Of a DNA stretch of 64,000 nucleotides, positions 1 to 7,873 are shown in pieces; position 1 is the stretch's first letter; each line of letters opens with the position of its first letter. A program made the position numbers and the translations under genes. Location: assembly GCF_009827315.1 (NCBI RefSeq), contig NZ_WTYF01000004.1:744001-808000 (forward strand), in the 5' to 3' direction. Origin of the DNA: Qipengyuania gaetbuli. GTDB lineage: Bacteria > Pseudomonadota > Alphaproteobacteria > Sphingomonadales > Sphingomonadaceae. The notes below the pieces were generated by a model, which saw only the letters and a list, made by a program, of their open reading frames with translations, did not search any database and was not told the DNA's origin.

Positions 1-300
1 ACTTAGGCGAAGCTGCACCTAAGGTGATGTGTCAGGTGCGGATCGCCAAGCTGGGGGGGAGGCTCAACGGCCCACATAAGGTCAGGTGCTATCGATATGG
101 GGTGATGGGGATGAACTTCAAGTCATGCCAACGTAATGAAGAAGGCCTGACATGAGGGGACACCCACTGCCAGCCCTTCAGGCGGCTCCCCGTATGTAAA
201 GCCGCGGGGTAACGATCTAAATCAACTCCCCAAGGTGGCAATTCCGGTAAACGGAACGATGGGCTGATCGATTTGCACCTGTGTAGGGTCGCGGAAACAC
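1..300 (+). ncRNA. group II intron-like structured RNA fragment
   Basis: No gene is visible here, but the + strand is rich in stems: GCGGCT at 182-187 pairs with AGCCGC at 200-205, TTCCG at 242-246 pairs with CGGAA at 252-256 around a GTAAA loop, and GTCAGG near 82 can pair with CCTGAC near 147. The run of short G-rich stems joined by A-rich linkers resembles domain I of bacterial group II introns as I remember them. No reverse transcriptase/maturase reading frame follows, so this would be a 5' fragment or remnant whose start lies left of the window. Resemblance is from memory, not an alignment; another structured RNA is possible. Confidence 0.35.
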
Positions 301-410
301 AAGTCTGCCCACCGTTTCGAATTCAAGAATTCAAGTCGCTCTTTTGAGTCAGAACCGGGCGACAAATAGTGCGCCTCGCAAAAGATGGCGGGCCGCCTCG
401 CTATGATGGC

Positions 411-629
411 TCAGGACGATTTGGGCGACCCGCCGAAGTCGCTAGGACGCGCTTTAGATCGTCTGCGGGAGTGCGCCCTATGGTCTTCAACAGGCTTACG
501 AAATGACTGTTCCGAGAAAACCGGATTTAGTTTCTTTCGTCGCCTCCGGCGTGCAACCATCCATTCGGACAGCATGAACGCGGCGAGGAGCGCCGCGAGG
601 AAGACCAGGGAGATGAGAAATAGTGGCAT
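411..629 (-). CDS. small single-span membrane protein, unknown function
   Basis: A 72-residue protein with one hydrophobic N-terminal segment (about residues 2-20), followed by a run of Arg and Lys (residues 27-33) and a polar, basic C-terminal tail. This predicts a single membrane anchor with the basic tail in the cytoplasm. The start is well supported: a GGAGG Shine-Dalgarno sequence sits five bases before the ATG at 629. I do not recognise the family. A longer reading frame on the other strand has no such ribosome site and looks like its shadow. Confidence 0.55.
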   Translation of the reverse strand: MPLFLISLVFLAALLAAFMLSEWMVARRRRRKKLNPVFSEQSFRKPVEDHRAHSRRRSKARPSDFGGSPKSS

Positions 630-718
630 GGTTCCTCCATGCTAGGGCGGGATCATCCGGGAGAGCGGATGTCCCAAGGCGCAGATATGCCTAGAGAATT
701 TTCTGCGACTCCGAACTC

Positions 719-734
719 ATACAACTTATTGTAT
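719..734. promoter_or_regulatory. inverted repeat ATACAA-N4-TTGTAT
   Basis: A perfect 6-bp inverted repeat with a 4-bp spacer in an AT-rich intergenic stretch. It is followed by two direct copies of TAACTTAGYRAATTCC, at 734-749 and 772-787, spaced 38 bp apart. This looks like an operator region. The regulated gene is unclear: either the leftward gene ending at 411 or the 36-codon frame at 849. Confidence 0.3.
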
Positions 735-848
735 AACTTAGCAAATTCCCCAATCCCTTAGTGACCTGCTTTAACTTAGTGAATTCCTACCAAGAGTATC
801 TCGGCACATTCACTCCCACCGCTCGTTCCGCAACTATGGCAAATCTCT

Positions 849-959
849 ATGAAAAATAACCGTGGCCCTCCTGGGAGAGGCGAAACGGTTCTTTGGCTGT
901 CGCTCGCATTCGTGCTGGTGATCTTCGCGCTAATCCTGACGATAGCGCTCGCAAAATAA
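849..959 (+). CDS. possible 36-residue single-span membrane peptide
   Basis: A 36-codon frame starting with ATG and ending in TAA. It encodes a short polar head (Met-Lys-Asn-Asn-Arg, then Gly/Pro) and an uninterrupted hydrophobic stretch of about 22 residues ending in Ala-Lys. That is the pattern of small bacterial membrane peptides. There is no clear Shine-Dalgarno sequence, so it may not be translated. It is too short to assign to a family. Confidence 0.3.
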   Translation: MKNNRGPPGRGETVLWLSLAFVLVIFALILTIALAK

Positions 960-983
960 CGAATGTGGTGATGTAGATCGCTC

Positions 984-1250
984 CTAATCGCTCTCGGTGA
1001 GCCGATCGATGAGTTCCGCGATGCGCTCGATGGCATCGCGGGTGTCGCCGGAATACTTCAATGCATCAGCACGTACATAGTCCGCAATCGAGGGGTGAGT
1101 CATGTAGTGAACGGCTGCTGCACGGTAAGCCACCATGGCATCGTGCAGGGCATTCATGTCATTGGTCGCTGAAGAAGATTCCATTGCCTGTCGAGCGCAA
1201 TCCGCGACGCACTGCGCGCAATCGGCAATTCTTGATAACCGGCTTTCCAT
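984..1250 (-). CDS. hypothetical small helical protein with Cys cluster
   Basis: An 88-residue frame with the amphipathic pattern of a helical protein (AAAVHYMTHPS, DAIERIAELIDRL) and an N-terminal Cys cluster C-x2-C-x3-C at about residues 12-19. That spacing could bind metal or heme, but nothing more shows this. A GGAG sequence lies about nine bases before the ATG. I do not recognise the family. The gene stands alone between a hypothetical membrane peptide and a repeat copy. Confidence 0.45.
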   Translation of the reverse strand: MESRLSRIADCAQCVADCARQAMESSSATNDMNALHDAMVAYRAAAVHYMTHPSIADYVRADALKYSGDTRDAIERIAELIDRLTESD

Positions 1251-1360
1251 GGCGCCGACTCCAGAGGCGAGACGCAGACATGATGCGGCACGAGGCCTTC
1301 TGGTTCAACACATCTGTGGCGTGTAGTAGAATCTTCGATAAGCTTTTGCGGCTACTTGTT

Positions 1361-1414
1361 CCTGTCACATCGCTAGCTCGATGAGAGCGTCGTCAGATGG
1401 GGTGGGAAGCGGTC
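1361..1414 (-). repeat. GTCCGC-family repeat, partial copy (long form)
   Basis: Matches the second half of the reverse-oriented long-form repeat: CACATCGCTAGCTCG, then GCGTCGTCAGAT, then GGGTGGGAAGCGGTC. The half that should carry GTCCGCAATCGGGTCG is missing or has diverged. Confidence 0.7.
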
Positions 1415-1475
1415 AACGCTCTGACCAACTGACATAGCAATCAGTGTCGATCATCGCGATAAGCGTTCGACCGTC

Positions 1476-1712
1476 TTAGCCTTCGAAGTAAACTTTCGCG
1501 ACCCAACCGGTGCTATCGCCTGCTAACCGCGCCACATCAGATGCGAAATTCCTACGGTATGCCTGTGTTGATCGCTCAAGCATCTGACCTTTTTGCTCAA
1601 TCGCTAGGGAAACCGATTGCGCAGGTGTCAAATTCCGACAGTTGGCATTCTGCGAACAGCCCGAAACGATAGTACAGAGAATGAAGCTCAGCAGCGGCAA
1701 TGGGCGGGACAT
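1476..1712 (-). CDS. small lipoprotein, unknown function
   Basis: A 78-residue protein with a hydrophobic signal sequence ending in a lipobox (IVSGC, Cys19), so it is predicted to be lipidated and anchored in a membrane facing the periplasm. The mature part has one more Cys (residue 25) and a mostly helical, polar sequence. AGGTGAG lies just before the ATG at 1712 and supports the start. I know no family for it. The intergenic region upstream carries a long-form repeat copy at 1739-1825. Confidence 0.6.
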   Translation of the reverse strand: MSRPLPLLSFILCTIVSGCSQNANCRNLTPAQSVSLAIEQKGQMLERSTQAYRRNFASDVARLAGDSTGWVAKVYFEG

Positions 1713-1738
1713 GGCTCACCTGTGCCCCCATTCTCTAC

Positions 1739-1825
1739 TGTCCGCAATCGGGTCGTTAGCCGCCCGTCCGCACTTGGGACATCGCTAGGTCGGTAAATCG
1801 GTCACGAAGTGGGTGGAAAGCGGTC
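1739..1825 (-). repeat. GTCCGC-family repeat, full long copy
   Basis: An 87-bp reverse-oriented copy opening with TGTCCGCAATCGGGTCG and closing with GGGTGGAAAGCGGTC. It has the inner loop variant GGTCACGAAGT, shared with the copies at 42876 and 48646. It lies between the lipoprotein gene and the winged-helix regulator, upstream of both. Confidence 0.85.
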
Positions 1826-1909
1826 GTTAGTGCGATGAATTGAGGTGCACGATGCTCACCATTTGATTAGAAAAGAAGGCAATCATACCCGTCAGCGCGC
1901 GGAGGTCGA

Positions 1910-3280
1910 ATGCTTAGACACGTCGAGTATCGCACCGGAGATGTATTACTCTACCCAGATCGTCGCGTTCTTGTCGGTCCGTCAGCGGAAGTCTCATTGG
2001 AGCCTCGCACCGTCCAGGTGTTTGAATTGCTCGCAAGCACTCCATTTGCAGCTGTCTCCCGCGAGACTTTGTTTTCGAAATGTTGGGGCGGGGTAACTGT
2101 CGGGGAAGATAGCCTAAACCGTTCCATCTACCAATTGCGACGTTCGCTACGAGCAGTTGGATCTGTCCGGGTCGTTATAGAGACAATTCCTGCAAAGGGC
2201 TACGCCCTAAAAGTAAGTAAGCTTCCATTCGAACAAGTTTTCAATTCTGCTCAAAGGGTTTGGCGACAAGGATGGGCCAAGGCTGACGAGCAATCGATAG
2301 CTCGGCTACAGTCGGCGGTTTCCACGGCAAATGCGGACAATCCAGATGCTTGGGGGCTGCTGGCCTTGCACCTAGCAAGGGCAGCCGAATACGAACCGAT
2401 CGAGCTTACGGTTGAATACGTAAGTCGATGCGAAGAGGCGGCCGCCACGGCGCTTTCACTCGATCCGGATCAAGGCGATGCAAGAGTCGCGCTTGCTATT
2501 CTCAGGCCACTGTTTGGAGATTGGACGGGCGCGCGATCGCGCTTGCAAGAAATTCTCGAATTCGATCCTGATCATTTTGCGGCGCGGCATGAAATGGCTG
2601 TTCTCGAGATGGCAACTGGCCGGGTTTCCGCTGCCGTGCCGTTGATCTCTGCTCTGTTAGATGAGGATCCACTAGCCGCGACGTTGCATTACAAGCGCGG
2701 GTGGCATCTTTATTGCCTTGGCAAGGTAGATGAGATGGATGTCGTTCTAGATAATGCTCTTCAGGTCTGGCCCGGACATCCTGGTATTTGGCAATGCCGC
2801 AACATGACCCTTGCGTTCACTGGCCGGCCTTTCGCTGCCCTTCGTTTGTTAAGCGATGACGTCGCGCGTCCAACGATGCCTCCACATTCACTGCAATTCC
2901 ATCGCGAAGCCCTTCTGGCGATGAGTGAATTAGACGACCGAAAGCTTAACACACTCGTGCGCTCAATGATGGAGAACAGCGGCTGGCAGAGCTTGGCCGT
3001 AGCGGCCATTCTATACCTATGTGCTCTCAACAAAATCGAAGAGGCGATGGATGTCTGCAAGGGTTATTACCTCAACGGGATAGAGGCTCCAATTAAACTG
3101 CGCTACGATCCGGATGTTGAGGTTTCGATTAACGATATGCACCGACGGGTCACTCAACCTCTTTTCATTCCGATCACTTCGAAGATTCGCCAGCATGACA
3201 ATTTCTTGTCGCTTTGCAGCAGGATGGGCTTAACTGACTATTGGGACAGCACGGGGATTACGCCGGATTTTCTCATTTGA
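1910..3280 (+). CDS. winged-helix DNA-binding / TPR regulator
   Basis: 456 residues. Residues about 10-100 form an OmpR/PhoB-type winged helix (the stretch around ESL NRSIYQLRRSLR is the recognition helix, and IPAKGYAL is the wing). The rest is a helical tetratricopeptide-like region. The C-terminus (GLTDYWDSTG followed by PDFL) is one I associate with sphingomonad winged-helix/TPR proteins. Unlike CadC or ToxR there is no membrane span between the parts, so it should be a soluble cytoplasmic regulator with a TPR input domain. The start is supported by GGAGG four bases before the ATG. Target genes are unknown. Base composition is more AT-rich than in the right-hand core genes. Confidence 0.75.
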   Translation: MLRHVEYRTGDVLLYPDRRVLVGPSAEVSLEPRTVQVFELLASTPFAAVSRETLFSKCWGGVTVGEDSLNRSIYQLRRSLRAVGSVRVVIETIPAKGYALKVSKLPFEQVFNSAQRVWRQGWAKADEQSIARLQSAVSTANADNPDAWGLLALHLARAAEYEPIELTVEYVSRCEEAAATALSLDPDQGDARVALAILRPLFGDWTGARSRLQEILEFDPDHFAARHEMAVLEMATGRVSAAVPLISALLDEDPLAATLHYKRGWHLYCLGKVDEMDVVLDNALQVWPGHPGIWQCRNMTLAFTGRPFAALRLLSDDVARPTMPPHSLQFHREALLAMSELDDRKLNTLVRSMMENSGWQSLAVAAILYLCALNKIEEAMDVCKGYYLNGIEAPIKLRYDPDVEVSINDMHRRVTQPLFIPITSKIRQHDNFLSLCSRMGLTDYWDSTGITPDFLI

Positions 3281-3360
3281 ATCTAAAATCATCAGCACTC
3301 CATCATTCGGTTTCATTTGGCTCAGGATAGGATTGTCGCACTCAACAAAGGAGAGACGAC

Positions 3361-3615
3361 ATGAAACGTATGCTTGGCCTGGCAGCAGTTGCCGCAATTG
3401 CTTCACAAGCTGCCGCTCATCCGACCGGCATCCCCTACGAAACGCGCGGTGAATGCGAGGCAGCCTATGCCGAATTCAGCAAGCTGGACCGCGAACGCCT
3501 CTCTGGCTTGGGCTTCACACCCGGAGACGCGCAGAAGACTTTTCGCGACATGTTTCTCTGCATTTACGACCAGCAGGCCGATAAGTGGTTCATCGTCAGG
3601 GTCGGAGATATGTAG
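3361..3615 (+). CDS. small exported protein, unknown function
   Basis: 84 residues with a clear signal peptide (MKRMLGLAAVAAIAS..., likely cleavage after AAA at residue 19), giving a periplasmic protein of about 65 residues. The mature part has two Cys, near residues 32 and 68, that could form a disulfide, and an aromatic C-terminus (KWFIVRVGDM). GGAGAG before the ATG at 3361 supports the start. A long GC-rich hairpin follows the stop codon. No family recognised. Confidence 0.65.
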   Translation: MKRMLGLAAVAAIASQAAAHPTGIPYETRGECEAAYAEFSKLDRERLSGLGFTPGDAQKTFRDMFLCIYDQQADKWFIVRVGDM

Positions 3616-3626
3616 AGCCTAAATGC

Positions 3627-3660
3627 ACGGGCTTCGTTTCGGGGACGGGGCGAAGCCCGT
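3627..3660 (+). terminator. hairpin after the small exported protein gene
   Basis: A perfect 10-bp stem, ACGGGCTTCG at 3627-3636 with CGAAGCCCGT at 3651-3660, 12 bases after the stop codon. There is no U-run after it, so it is either a Rho-assisted 3' end or an RNA-stabilising hairpin. Confidence 0.45.
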
Positions 3661-3712
3661 AGAACAAACATATGTCCGCCTAGATCGCGGAAACTTTAGC
3701 CTCTGATGGGCT

Positions 3713-3797
3713 GATTTCGGGTCGTTAGCCGTCGGGGGCTGCTTCTGACACACCGCTAGCCCGGTGATACTGTCGCCAGATGGGGTGGTTAGCGGAC
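3713..3797 (-). repeat. GTCCGC-family repeat, full long copy
   Basis: An 85-bp reverse-oriented copy (CGGGTCGTTAGCCG, then CACACCGCTAGC, then TGGTTAGCGGAC). It overlaps the last bases of the leftward cation transporter gene, so its terminal GTCCGCTAA supplies that gene's last codons and stop. Confidence 0.75.
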
Positions 3798-4427
3798 TTC
3801 AGCTTTGCCAGCTCGCACCTGAGGGATCGACTCCCTGAGAACTCTCACCGACGAGCGAAGAATGATCACTGCCATGGCACCACCTATCAGTATGTCGGGC
3901 CAAGGCGACGCCGTTAGCGCGACAGCGCCAGCCGCTATGAGGACACCAACGTTCGAGATCACGTCATTACGAGAGCACTCGAATGTGCTCGCCATATTCA
4001 CATCCTGCCGTCTGAATCTCCAAAGCAGCGAAAGACAAACCACATTTGCGACGAGTGCCATTCCGCCGAAAACGAGCATCAATGTCGATGATGGGGGAAC
4101 TCCAGTGCTGAGCTTGATCGCGACATTCACCAGGATGCTGATACCTAGCAATAGGATCAGGATACCTTTGAAGACAGCCGCGCCAGCTTTCCATCGGTCG
4201 CCTCGCGAGAGGGCATACAGGCTAACGCCATAAACCAAGGCGTCTCCCAACATGTCGGTCGCATCCGCCATGAGGGCAGTCGACCCAGCAATCACCCCGG
4301 CCGCGAACTCAACGAAGAACATCACAGCGTTGATCAGGAGCACTATGATCAGGACACGTCGCTGGTCTGCCTGCCTTGCAAGCTTCTCTAGCTCGGTTCC
4401 CTTTGATGAACAGCAATCGCTCGACAT
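3789..4427 (-). CDS. cation diffusion facilitator family transporter (short form)
   Basis: 212 residues, six predicted membrane spans. The Cys pair near the N-terminus (DCCSSKG) is a likely metal-sensing or binding tag. Span 2 carries the family's Asp motif (ADATDMLGD, Asp55, Asp58 and Asp62), and span 5 carries ECSRNDVISN, where metal-site residues sit in this family. The usual cytoplasmic C-terminal domain is absent, as in short CDF proteins. It should export a divalent heavy metal (zinc, cadmium or similar) by proton exchange; the metal cannot be read from the sequence. The stop codon lies inside a dispersed repeat, so the C-terminus may have been altered by repeat insertion. Confidence 0.8.
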   Translation of the reverse strand: MSSDCCSSKGTELEKLARQADQRRVLIIVLLINAVMFFVEFAAGVIAGSTALMADATDMLGDALVYGVSLYALSRGDRWKAGAAVFKGILILLLGISILVNVAIKLSTGVPPSSTLMLVFGGMALVANVVCLSLLWRFRRQDVNMASTFECSRNDVISNVGVLIAAGAVALTASPWPDILIGGAMAVIILRSSVRVLRESIPQVRAGKAEVR

Positions 4428-4454
4428 GGCGCCTAAATGGTCGGTTAGGTCAAA

Positions 4455-4540
4455 GTCCGCAATCGGGTCGTTTGCCGCCCGTCCGCTTCTGGCATGGTGT
4501 TAGCTTGGTGGATCCTTGACGACCTATGTGAAAATCGGAC
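4455..4540 (-). repeat. GTCCGC-family repeat, full long copy (diverged)
   Basis: An 86-bp reverse copy with both ends intact (GTCCGCAATCGGGTCG at the left, AAAATCGGAC at the right) and a diverged centre (GTGTTAGCTTGGTGG). It sits between the divergent starts of the cation transporter and the DUF4118 kinase. The remaining 257 bp to the kinase hold no convincing gene. Confidence 0.7.
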
Positions 4541-4797
4541 GATCCCAGTTTGGCAATCAGGCAAGTCTTTTGCAAAAGAATGGGGCGCAAGATTAGCCAA
4601 CAAGCTGGAATCTGAAGACTACCTTGCCAAGCCACAAAGCCAAGAAAGTTTGGAAACACATGTTTCCTGGGCGAAAAGAGCCAGCCGTCGACTCTCATTC
4701 CTATCTGGTCTAATCTGTTTGTGTCGATGGGCGGAAGGGTATCGACGCTTCGGTTGCGATTGGTCACCGGATGCATTTTTCGCCCGGGAAGAATGCC

Positions 4798-5823
4798 ATG
4801 CAGCGTCTCGCGCAATTCGATGTTACACGCCAGTTTCTAACCAGGCAGGGCCAGTTCGGCGCCCAGATCACCTTTGGGGTCTTGTGCTCGGCGGCAATGA
4901 TCAGCCTGCGATCGGTGTTCGATTTATGGGCTCCGACATCGGGCCCCTTCGCCCTGATATATCCAACATTGCTGCTGGTTACACTCTATGGACACTGGCA
5001 GGCGGGAATGACCGCATTCGCGGTGACGTTCTTCTGGGCGTGGTATTTCGTCCTTCCCGAGACCCGCGGGTTTCAGTTTATCGATCCGGCAGACCCGCCG
5101 CGGGTGGCTCTGAACGCGGCATGCTGCCTTATCGTCGTGATTTTTGCCGAAGCGTTCCGAAGAGCGGCGCGACGAACAGTCGACGAAATTCAGACTGCGG
5201 CAGATCGCCGACTGATCCTGCTGGCCGATCTCGAGCATCGCACCAAGAACAATTTCGCCCTCGTTGCCAGCATGCTGGAAATGCAGAAGCGTAGCGCAAG
5301 CGACCCACTCATTCACGAACATCTGAATGATGCAGCGGGCCGCGTCAGAACATTCGCGGACGCATATTCGGAACTTGCCCTAGAGCAGTCGGAAACCATA
5401 GAGGTCGATACAAAGCTGTTCATGGACAATCTGCTCGATCGGCTTGAAAACGCGGCTCTACCGAGAAACGTGCGATTCTTCCGGGAAGTCGACCCATGCA
5501 AGCTGCCGCGCGAAACCGCAGCCGCATTGGGCCTGTACATGAACGAAGCGATCTCCAACGCAATCAAATACGCCTTCCCCGAAGGTAGGAGTGGCATGAT
5601 TGGGGTATATTTTCATGTAAGGGATGGAGGTTGGCGCCTAACGATTGAGGATGATGGGCTGGGGCTCGATTCCAAGGGCCAAAACGAGAAAGGCCTGGGC
5701 TCGAAACTCATGGAAGCCTTTGCAATGCAGGCAGGCGCGGTACACTGGGCCGGTCCTGCAATGGTTGGCTTCAAGGCCGAGTTGGTCTGCGAGAATATTT
5801 CAGAGCAGCATGCCGCACTCTGA
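4798..5823 (+). CDS. DUF4118 membrane sensor histidine kinase (HisKA_2 type)
   Basis: About 341 residues. The first 120 contain four membrane spans of the KdpD-like DUF4118 type. Then comes the HisKA_2 phosphoacceptor box LEHRTKNNFAL (phosphorylated His about residue 147 from this start), the N-box NEAISNAIKYAF, and a G-box region (DDGLGL...GLGSKLMEAF) that binds ATP. The ATG at 4771 is also in frame, but 4798 has GGGAAG at normal spacing. No response regulator adjoins it, so the partner is elsewhere. The stimulus is unknown. Its 3' end converges on a short-form repeat. Confidence 0.75.
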   Translation: MQRLAQFDVTRQFLTRQGQFGAQITFGVLCSAAMISLRSVFDLWAPTSGPFALIYPTLLLVTLYGHWQAGMTAFAVTFFWAWYFVLPETRGFQFIDPADPPRVALNAACCLIVVIFAEAFRRAARRTVDEIQTAADRRLILLADLEHRTKNNFALVASMLEMQKRSASDPLIHEHLNDAAGRVRTFADAYSELALEQSETIEVDTKLFMDNLLDRLENAALPRNVRFFREVDPCKLPRETAAALGLYMNEAISNAIKYAFPEGRSGMIGVYFHVRDGGWRLTIEDDGLGLDSKGQNEKGLGSKLMEAFAMQAGAVHWAGPAMVGFKAELVCENISEQHAAL

Positions 5824-5855
5824 ATGAGGATTCTAAAATCCAAGCCTTTCCGAAT

Positions 5856-5915
5856 GTCCGCAATCGGGTCGGAAGCGGAATGACAGCTCTTAGAGGAATT
5901 TGGGCGAAAGCAGAC
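5856..5915 (-). repeat. GTCCGC-family repeat, short form (60 bp)
   Basis: Reverse copy: GTCCGCAATCGGGTCGGAAG, then CGGAATGAC, then TTCGGGCGAAAG-like sequence ending GCAGAC. Read on the minus strand it matches the copy at 19928-19987 over the last 31 bases (GTCATTCCGCTTCCG and CCCGATTGCGGAC). It lies between two convergent genes. Confidence 0.75.
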
Positions 5916-6011
5916 GAACAGTTAGCGGCCCAAAATGCCCTTCACCGCTTATGTCGAGCGCAGAACTGCACACAGAAATTGGCGGCTGCGGTGGGCATTA
6001 TGGCGCGGTGA

Positions 6012-7076
6012 CTATCGCACCTGAGCAATCTTATGGGCGGGACCCCGCTTGGATCGTAGCCACGCAAAACGCTCAGGGTCCTGATTAAGCAGAAATGCCC
6101 GTATGCGATCGCGCTCCGCATCAGGCATGCGAGCGAGTAACGCCTTGATGTCGTGGTCGACTGCCGCTTTATCTGCCCCCCGCTCCTCGGCTTTCATAAA
6201 CCACTCATGCCCTGCAATGATCTCGTTCAGCTCCATGTGAACGGCCCCGAGGAGTGTGCAGGGGCGGTAGTCGTTCGGTGCAAGTGCGTGCGCCTCCTCA
6301 CCCAACGCTTTGGCCTCAGCATGGCGATTGACGGCTCTCAAGGCTGCGCCACGTGTGGTTGCCAACGCCGAGCGCACCTTGGGGGCTGATTTTTCAGTCG
6401 CGGCCAGCGCGTCCTCGGTGAGGGAAATGGCAACCTCTGGATTTCCAGCCTTACGCCAGTGGCTACTGGCATTGATTGCATCCCACGGATCCTTGGTTTC
6501 GCGCCAGGCAGCAGTCAGAACCTTGGCTTCAACCAAATGCCAAGCGGTTGCAACTTCATTGGTCCAACAGTCTTCGTCTCCCACCTGAAGCCACATGACG
6601 TCCTTAGGTTGAAGCCTCTCGTCGTTCGCCAACGACTGTAGCAACCGAATGGTGCGTGGATAGCGCTCCGGTTCAATGTACCCCAAGTTGAACCTTCGCT
6701 TCAGCTGCTTGACCTCTTGCCTCCGCTTGTATTGCGGGTCCGCGAAGATCTCGGCACTGGCCGCAACTCGTTCAGCTTTGCGCCTCGCCTCCTCATCCGC
6801 TGCCTCGCTGGCAGCAATCTCAGCCATCTTCATGCGATGGGCGCGCTGAATGGCAGCCTCGCGTGTGAAAGCATCGAAGTCGGTCCGGCCTTCAAGTAGC
6901 GCATGAAGACAATGCAGCTTATTAGCCAGAAGGTAAGCTCGGGATGCCTCGCTAACGGGTGCCCCAGCGTCAAATTTCGCGAGAATACCGTACAATCGGC
7001 TTCCCATTTGCCGCGCACCAGGCAGGTCATCGACAAGATATTTCTCGGCTAAACTGTTTCGATCAGAAGAGAGCAT
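6012..7076 (-). CDS. TPR-like helical protein, unknown function
   Basis: 354 residues, almost entirely alpha-helical. A charged, Ala/Glu-rich stretch at about 85-125 may be coiled coil. From about residue 195 to 320 there are tetratricopeptide-like repeats (AISLTEDALAATEK, AALRAVNRHAEAKALGEEA, ALAPNDYRPCTLLGAVHMEL). No signal peptide or catalytic motif is visible, so it is likely a cytoplasmic scaffold or adaptor. No good Shine-Dalgarno sequence precedes the ATG at 7076; the Met at about residue 24 is an alternative start. Isolated between repeats. Confidence 0.6.
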   Translation of the reverse strand: MLSSDRNSLAEKYLVDDLPGARQMGSRLYGILAKFDAGAPVSEASRAYLLANKLHCLHALLEGRTDFDAFTREAAIQRAHRMKMAEIAASEAADEEARRKAERVAASAEIFADPQYKRRQEVKQLKRRFNLGYIEPERYPRTIRLLQSLANDERLQPKDVMWLQVGDEDCWTNEVATAWHLVEAKVLTAAWRETKDPWDAINASSHWRKAGNPEVAISLTEDALAATEKSAPKVRSALATTRGAALRAVNRHAEAKALGEEAHALAPNDYRPCTLLGAVHMELNEIIAGHEWFMKAEERGADKAAVDHDIKALLARMPDAERDRIRAFLLNQDPERFAWLRSKRGPAHKIAQVR

Positions 7077-7254
7077 AGGCAGCGTGTAAAACCATTGTCC
7101 TACAAAATCCTTCTAATGCAACCAAGGCTGCATGGATGGATGTTGAGGGCTTGTCGAGGGTCCGCTTCTCGCTCTTACTTACCTACACCAGACAGGCCCC
7201 AATCGGCCCGAAGTCGCCATAAGTTGCCCATCATATTCCCGTCGGGTGAATTCG

Positions 7255-7281
7255 AAAATCCCAGAATTCTGGGGTTTTTTT
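7255..7281 (+). terminator. orphan intrinsic terminator
   Basis: CCCAG-AATT-CTGGG stem flanked by AAAA on the left and GTTTTTTT on the right. It is the clearest U-tract terminator in this part of the window. No rightward protein gene precedes it, which raises the possibility of a small RNA ending here. Confidence 0.55.
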
Positions 7282-7375
7282 CTAATGGCGCACCCGACAT
7301 GAAAGTGATGGGCACCAAGATCAATGGGAGATTGCGGTGCCCATGCCCGATTAATGGCAGCTTTGCGCCCTCATT

Positions 7376-7415
7376 GCGGACTTTCGGGCCCTCTTAGAGG
7401 AACCTGAAAGCGGAC
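7376..7415 (-). repeat. GTCCGC-family repeat, short form fragment
   Basis: Bounded by GCGGAC on both sides and containing CTCTTAGAGGAA, shared with the short copy at 5856-5915, and TGAAAGCGGAC. Roughly 40 bp, so internally deleted. Confidence 0.45.
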
Positions 7416-7425
7416 TGGCAGCCTA

Positions 7426-7461
7426 GCCTTGGTTATGGGCTTCCCCAATGTCCGATCATGG
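7426..7461 (+). repeat. second dispersed repeat (36 bp), copy 1
   Basis: GCCTTGGTTATGGGCTTCC then CCAATGTCCGATCATGG. It is the reverse complement of 13284-13319 with one mismatch in 36 bases. Weaker similarity continues into the neighbouring AGTCCG...TTCAGG on both sides of the pair. Confidence 0.8.
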
Positions 7462-7603
7462 GCCGAAAACCGACTGGCAGCATTCAGTGGAAAATAATTG
7501 AAAAACTGCCTAGCAATTGGCCGAAGGCTTTCAGATTTTACTAGTCAGCAGTTTGCTTCCGTTGGCACGCATCCGGGTTAGCAAGCTTAATCACACGGCT
7601 CTG

Positions 7604-7873
7604 CTAGTCCCACGAGATCACGCCATCTGCCGTACGCCAGCTCGCTGGCCGGATCATCTTTTCGTGCGCGATACGGACTGACCTGATCTCCGCCTCGATC
7701 TCTCGCCGCCAATGGGCGAGGAAATCGAACAGCACCGGAAAATCCGGTGCTGCGTCGTATTCCTGCCAGGCATAGATTTGCACGAGCGAGGGGTGATCCG
7801 GCATGAAATAGCAGATTTCTGCCGTGGTCAGTCCGTATCCGTCCAGCTGAACCAGAAAAGCGCGATCGGTCAT
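7604..7873 (-). CDS. usg: Usg family protein
   Basis: 89 residues matching the Usg family (first named as the gene upstream of trpF in Caulobacter): QLDGYGLTTAEICYFMPDHP, WQEYDAAPDFP, then HWRREIEAEI and SVRIAHEKMIRPA. The biochemical function of the family is not known. It overlaps the preceding gene by four bases (ATGA), so the two are translationally coupled. Together they form the leftward arm of the heat-shock island, divergent from groES. Confidence 0.9.
   Translation of the reverse strand: MTDRAFLVQLDGYGLTTAEICYFMPDHPSLVQIYAWQEYDAAPDFPVLFDFLAHWRREIEAEIRSVRIAHEKMIRPASWRTADGVISWD

Larger units (their letters stand above)
7077..7586. other. gene-poor intergenic region
   Basis: No convincing protein gene. 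It holds an intrinsic-terminator-like hairpin at 7255-7281, a fragment of the short-form repeat at 7376-7415, and one copy of a second 36-bp repeat at 7426-7461. A 100-codon + strand frame from 7095 has no ribosome site and reads through the hairpin, so I do not call it. Confidence 0.5.

Noticed and set aside
385..645. 86-codon + strand frame as a gene
   Set aside because: It is the shadow of the small membrane protein on the minus strand, which has a strong ribosome site; the + frame has none and an unlikely composition.
4494..5294. 266-codon + strand frame as a gene
   Set aside because: It overlaps the DUF4118 kinase in another frame, starts inside a repeat and has an Arg/Gly/Pro-rich shadow composition.
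7095..7397. 100-codon + strand frame as a gene
   Set aside because: No ribosome site, passes through a terminator-like hairpin and shows no domain-like pattern.
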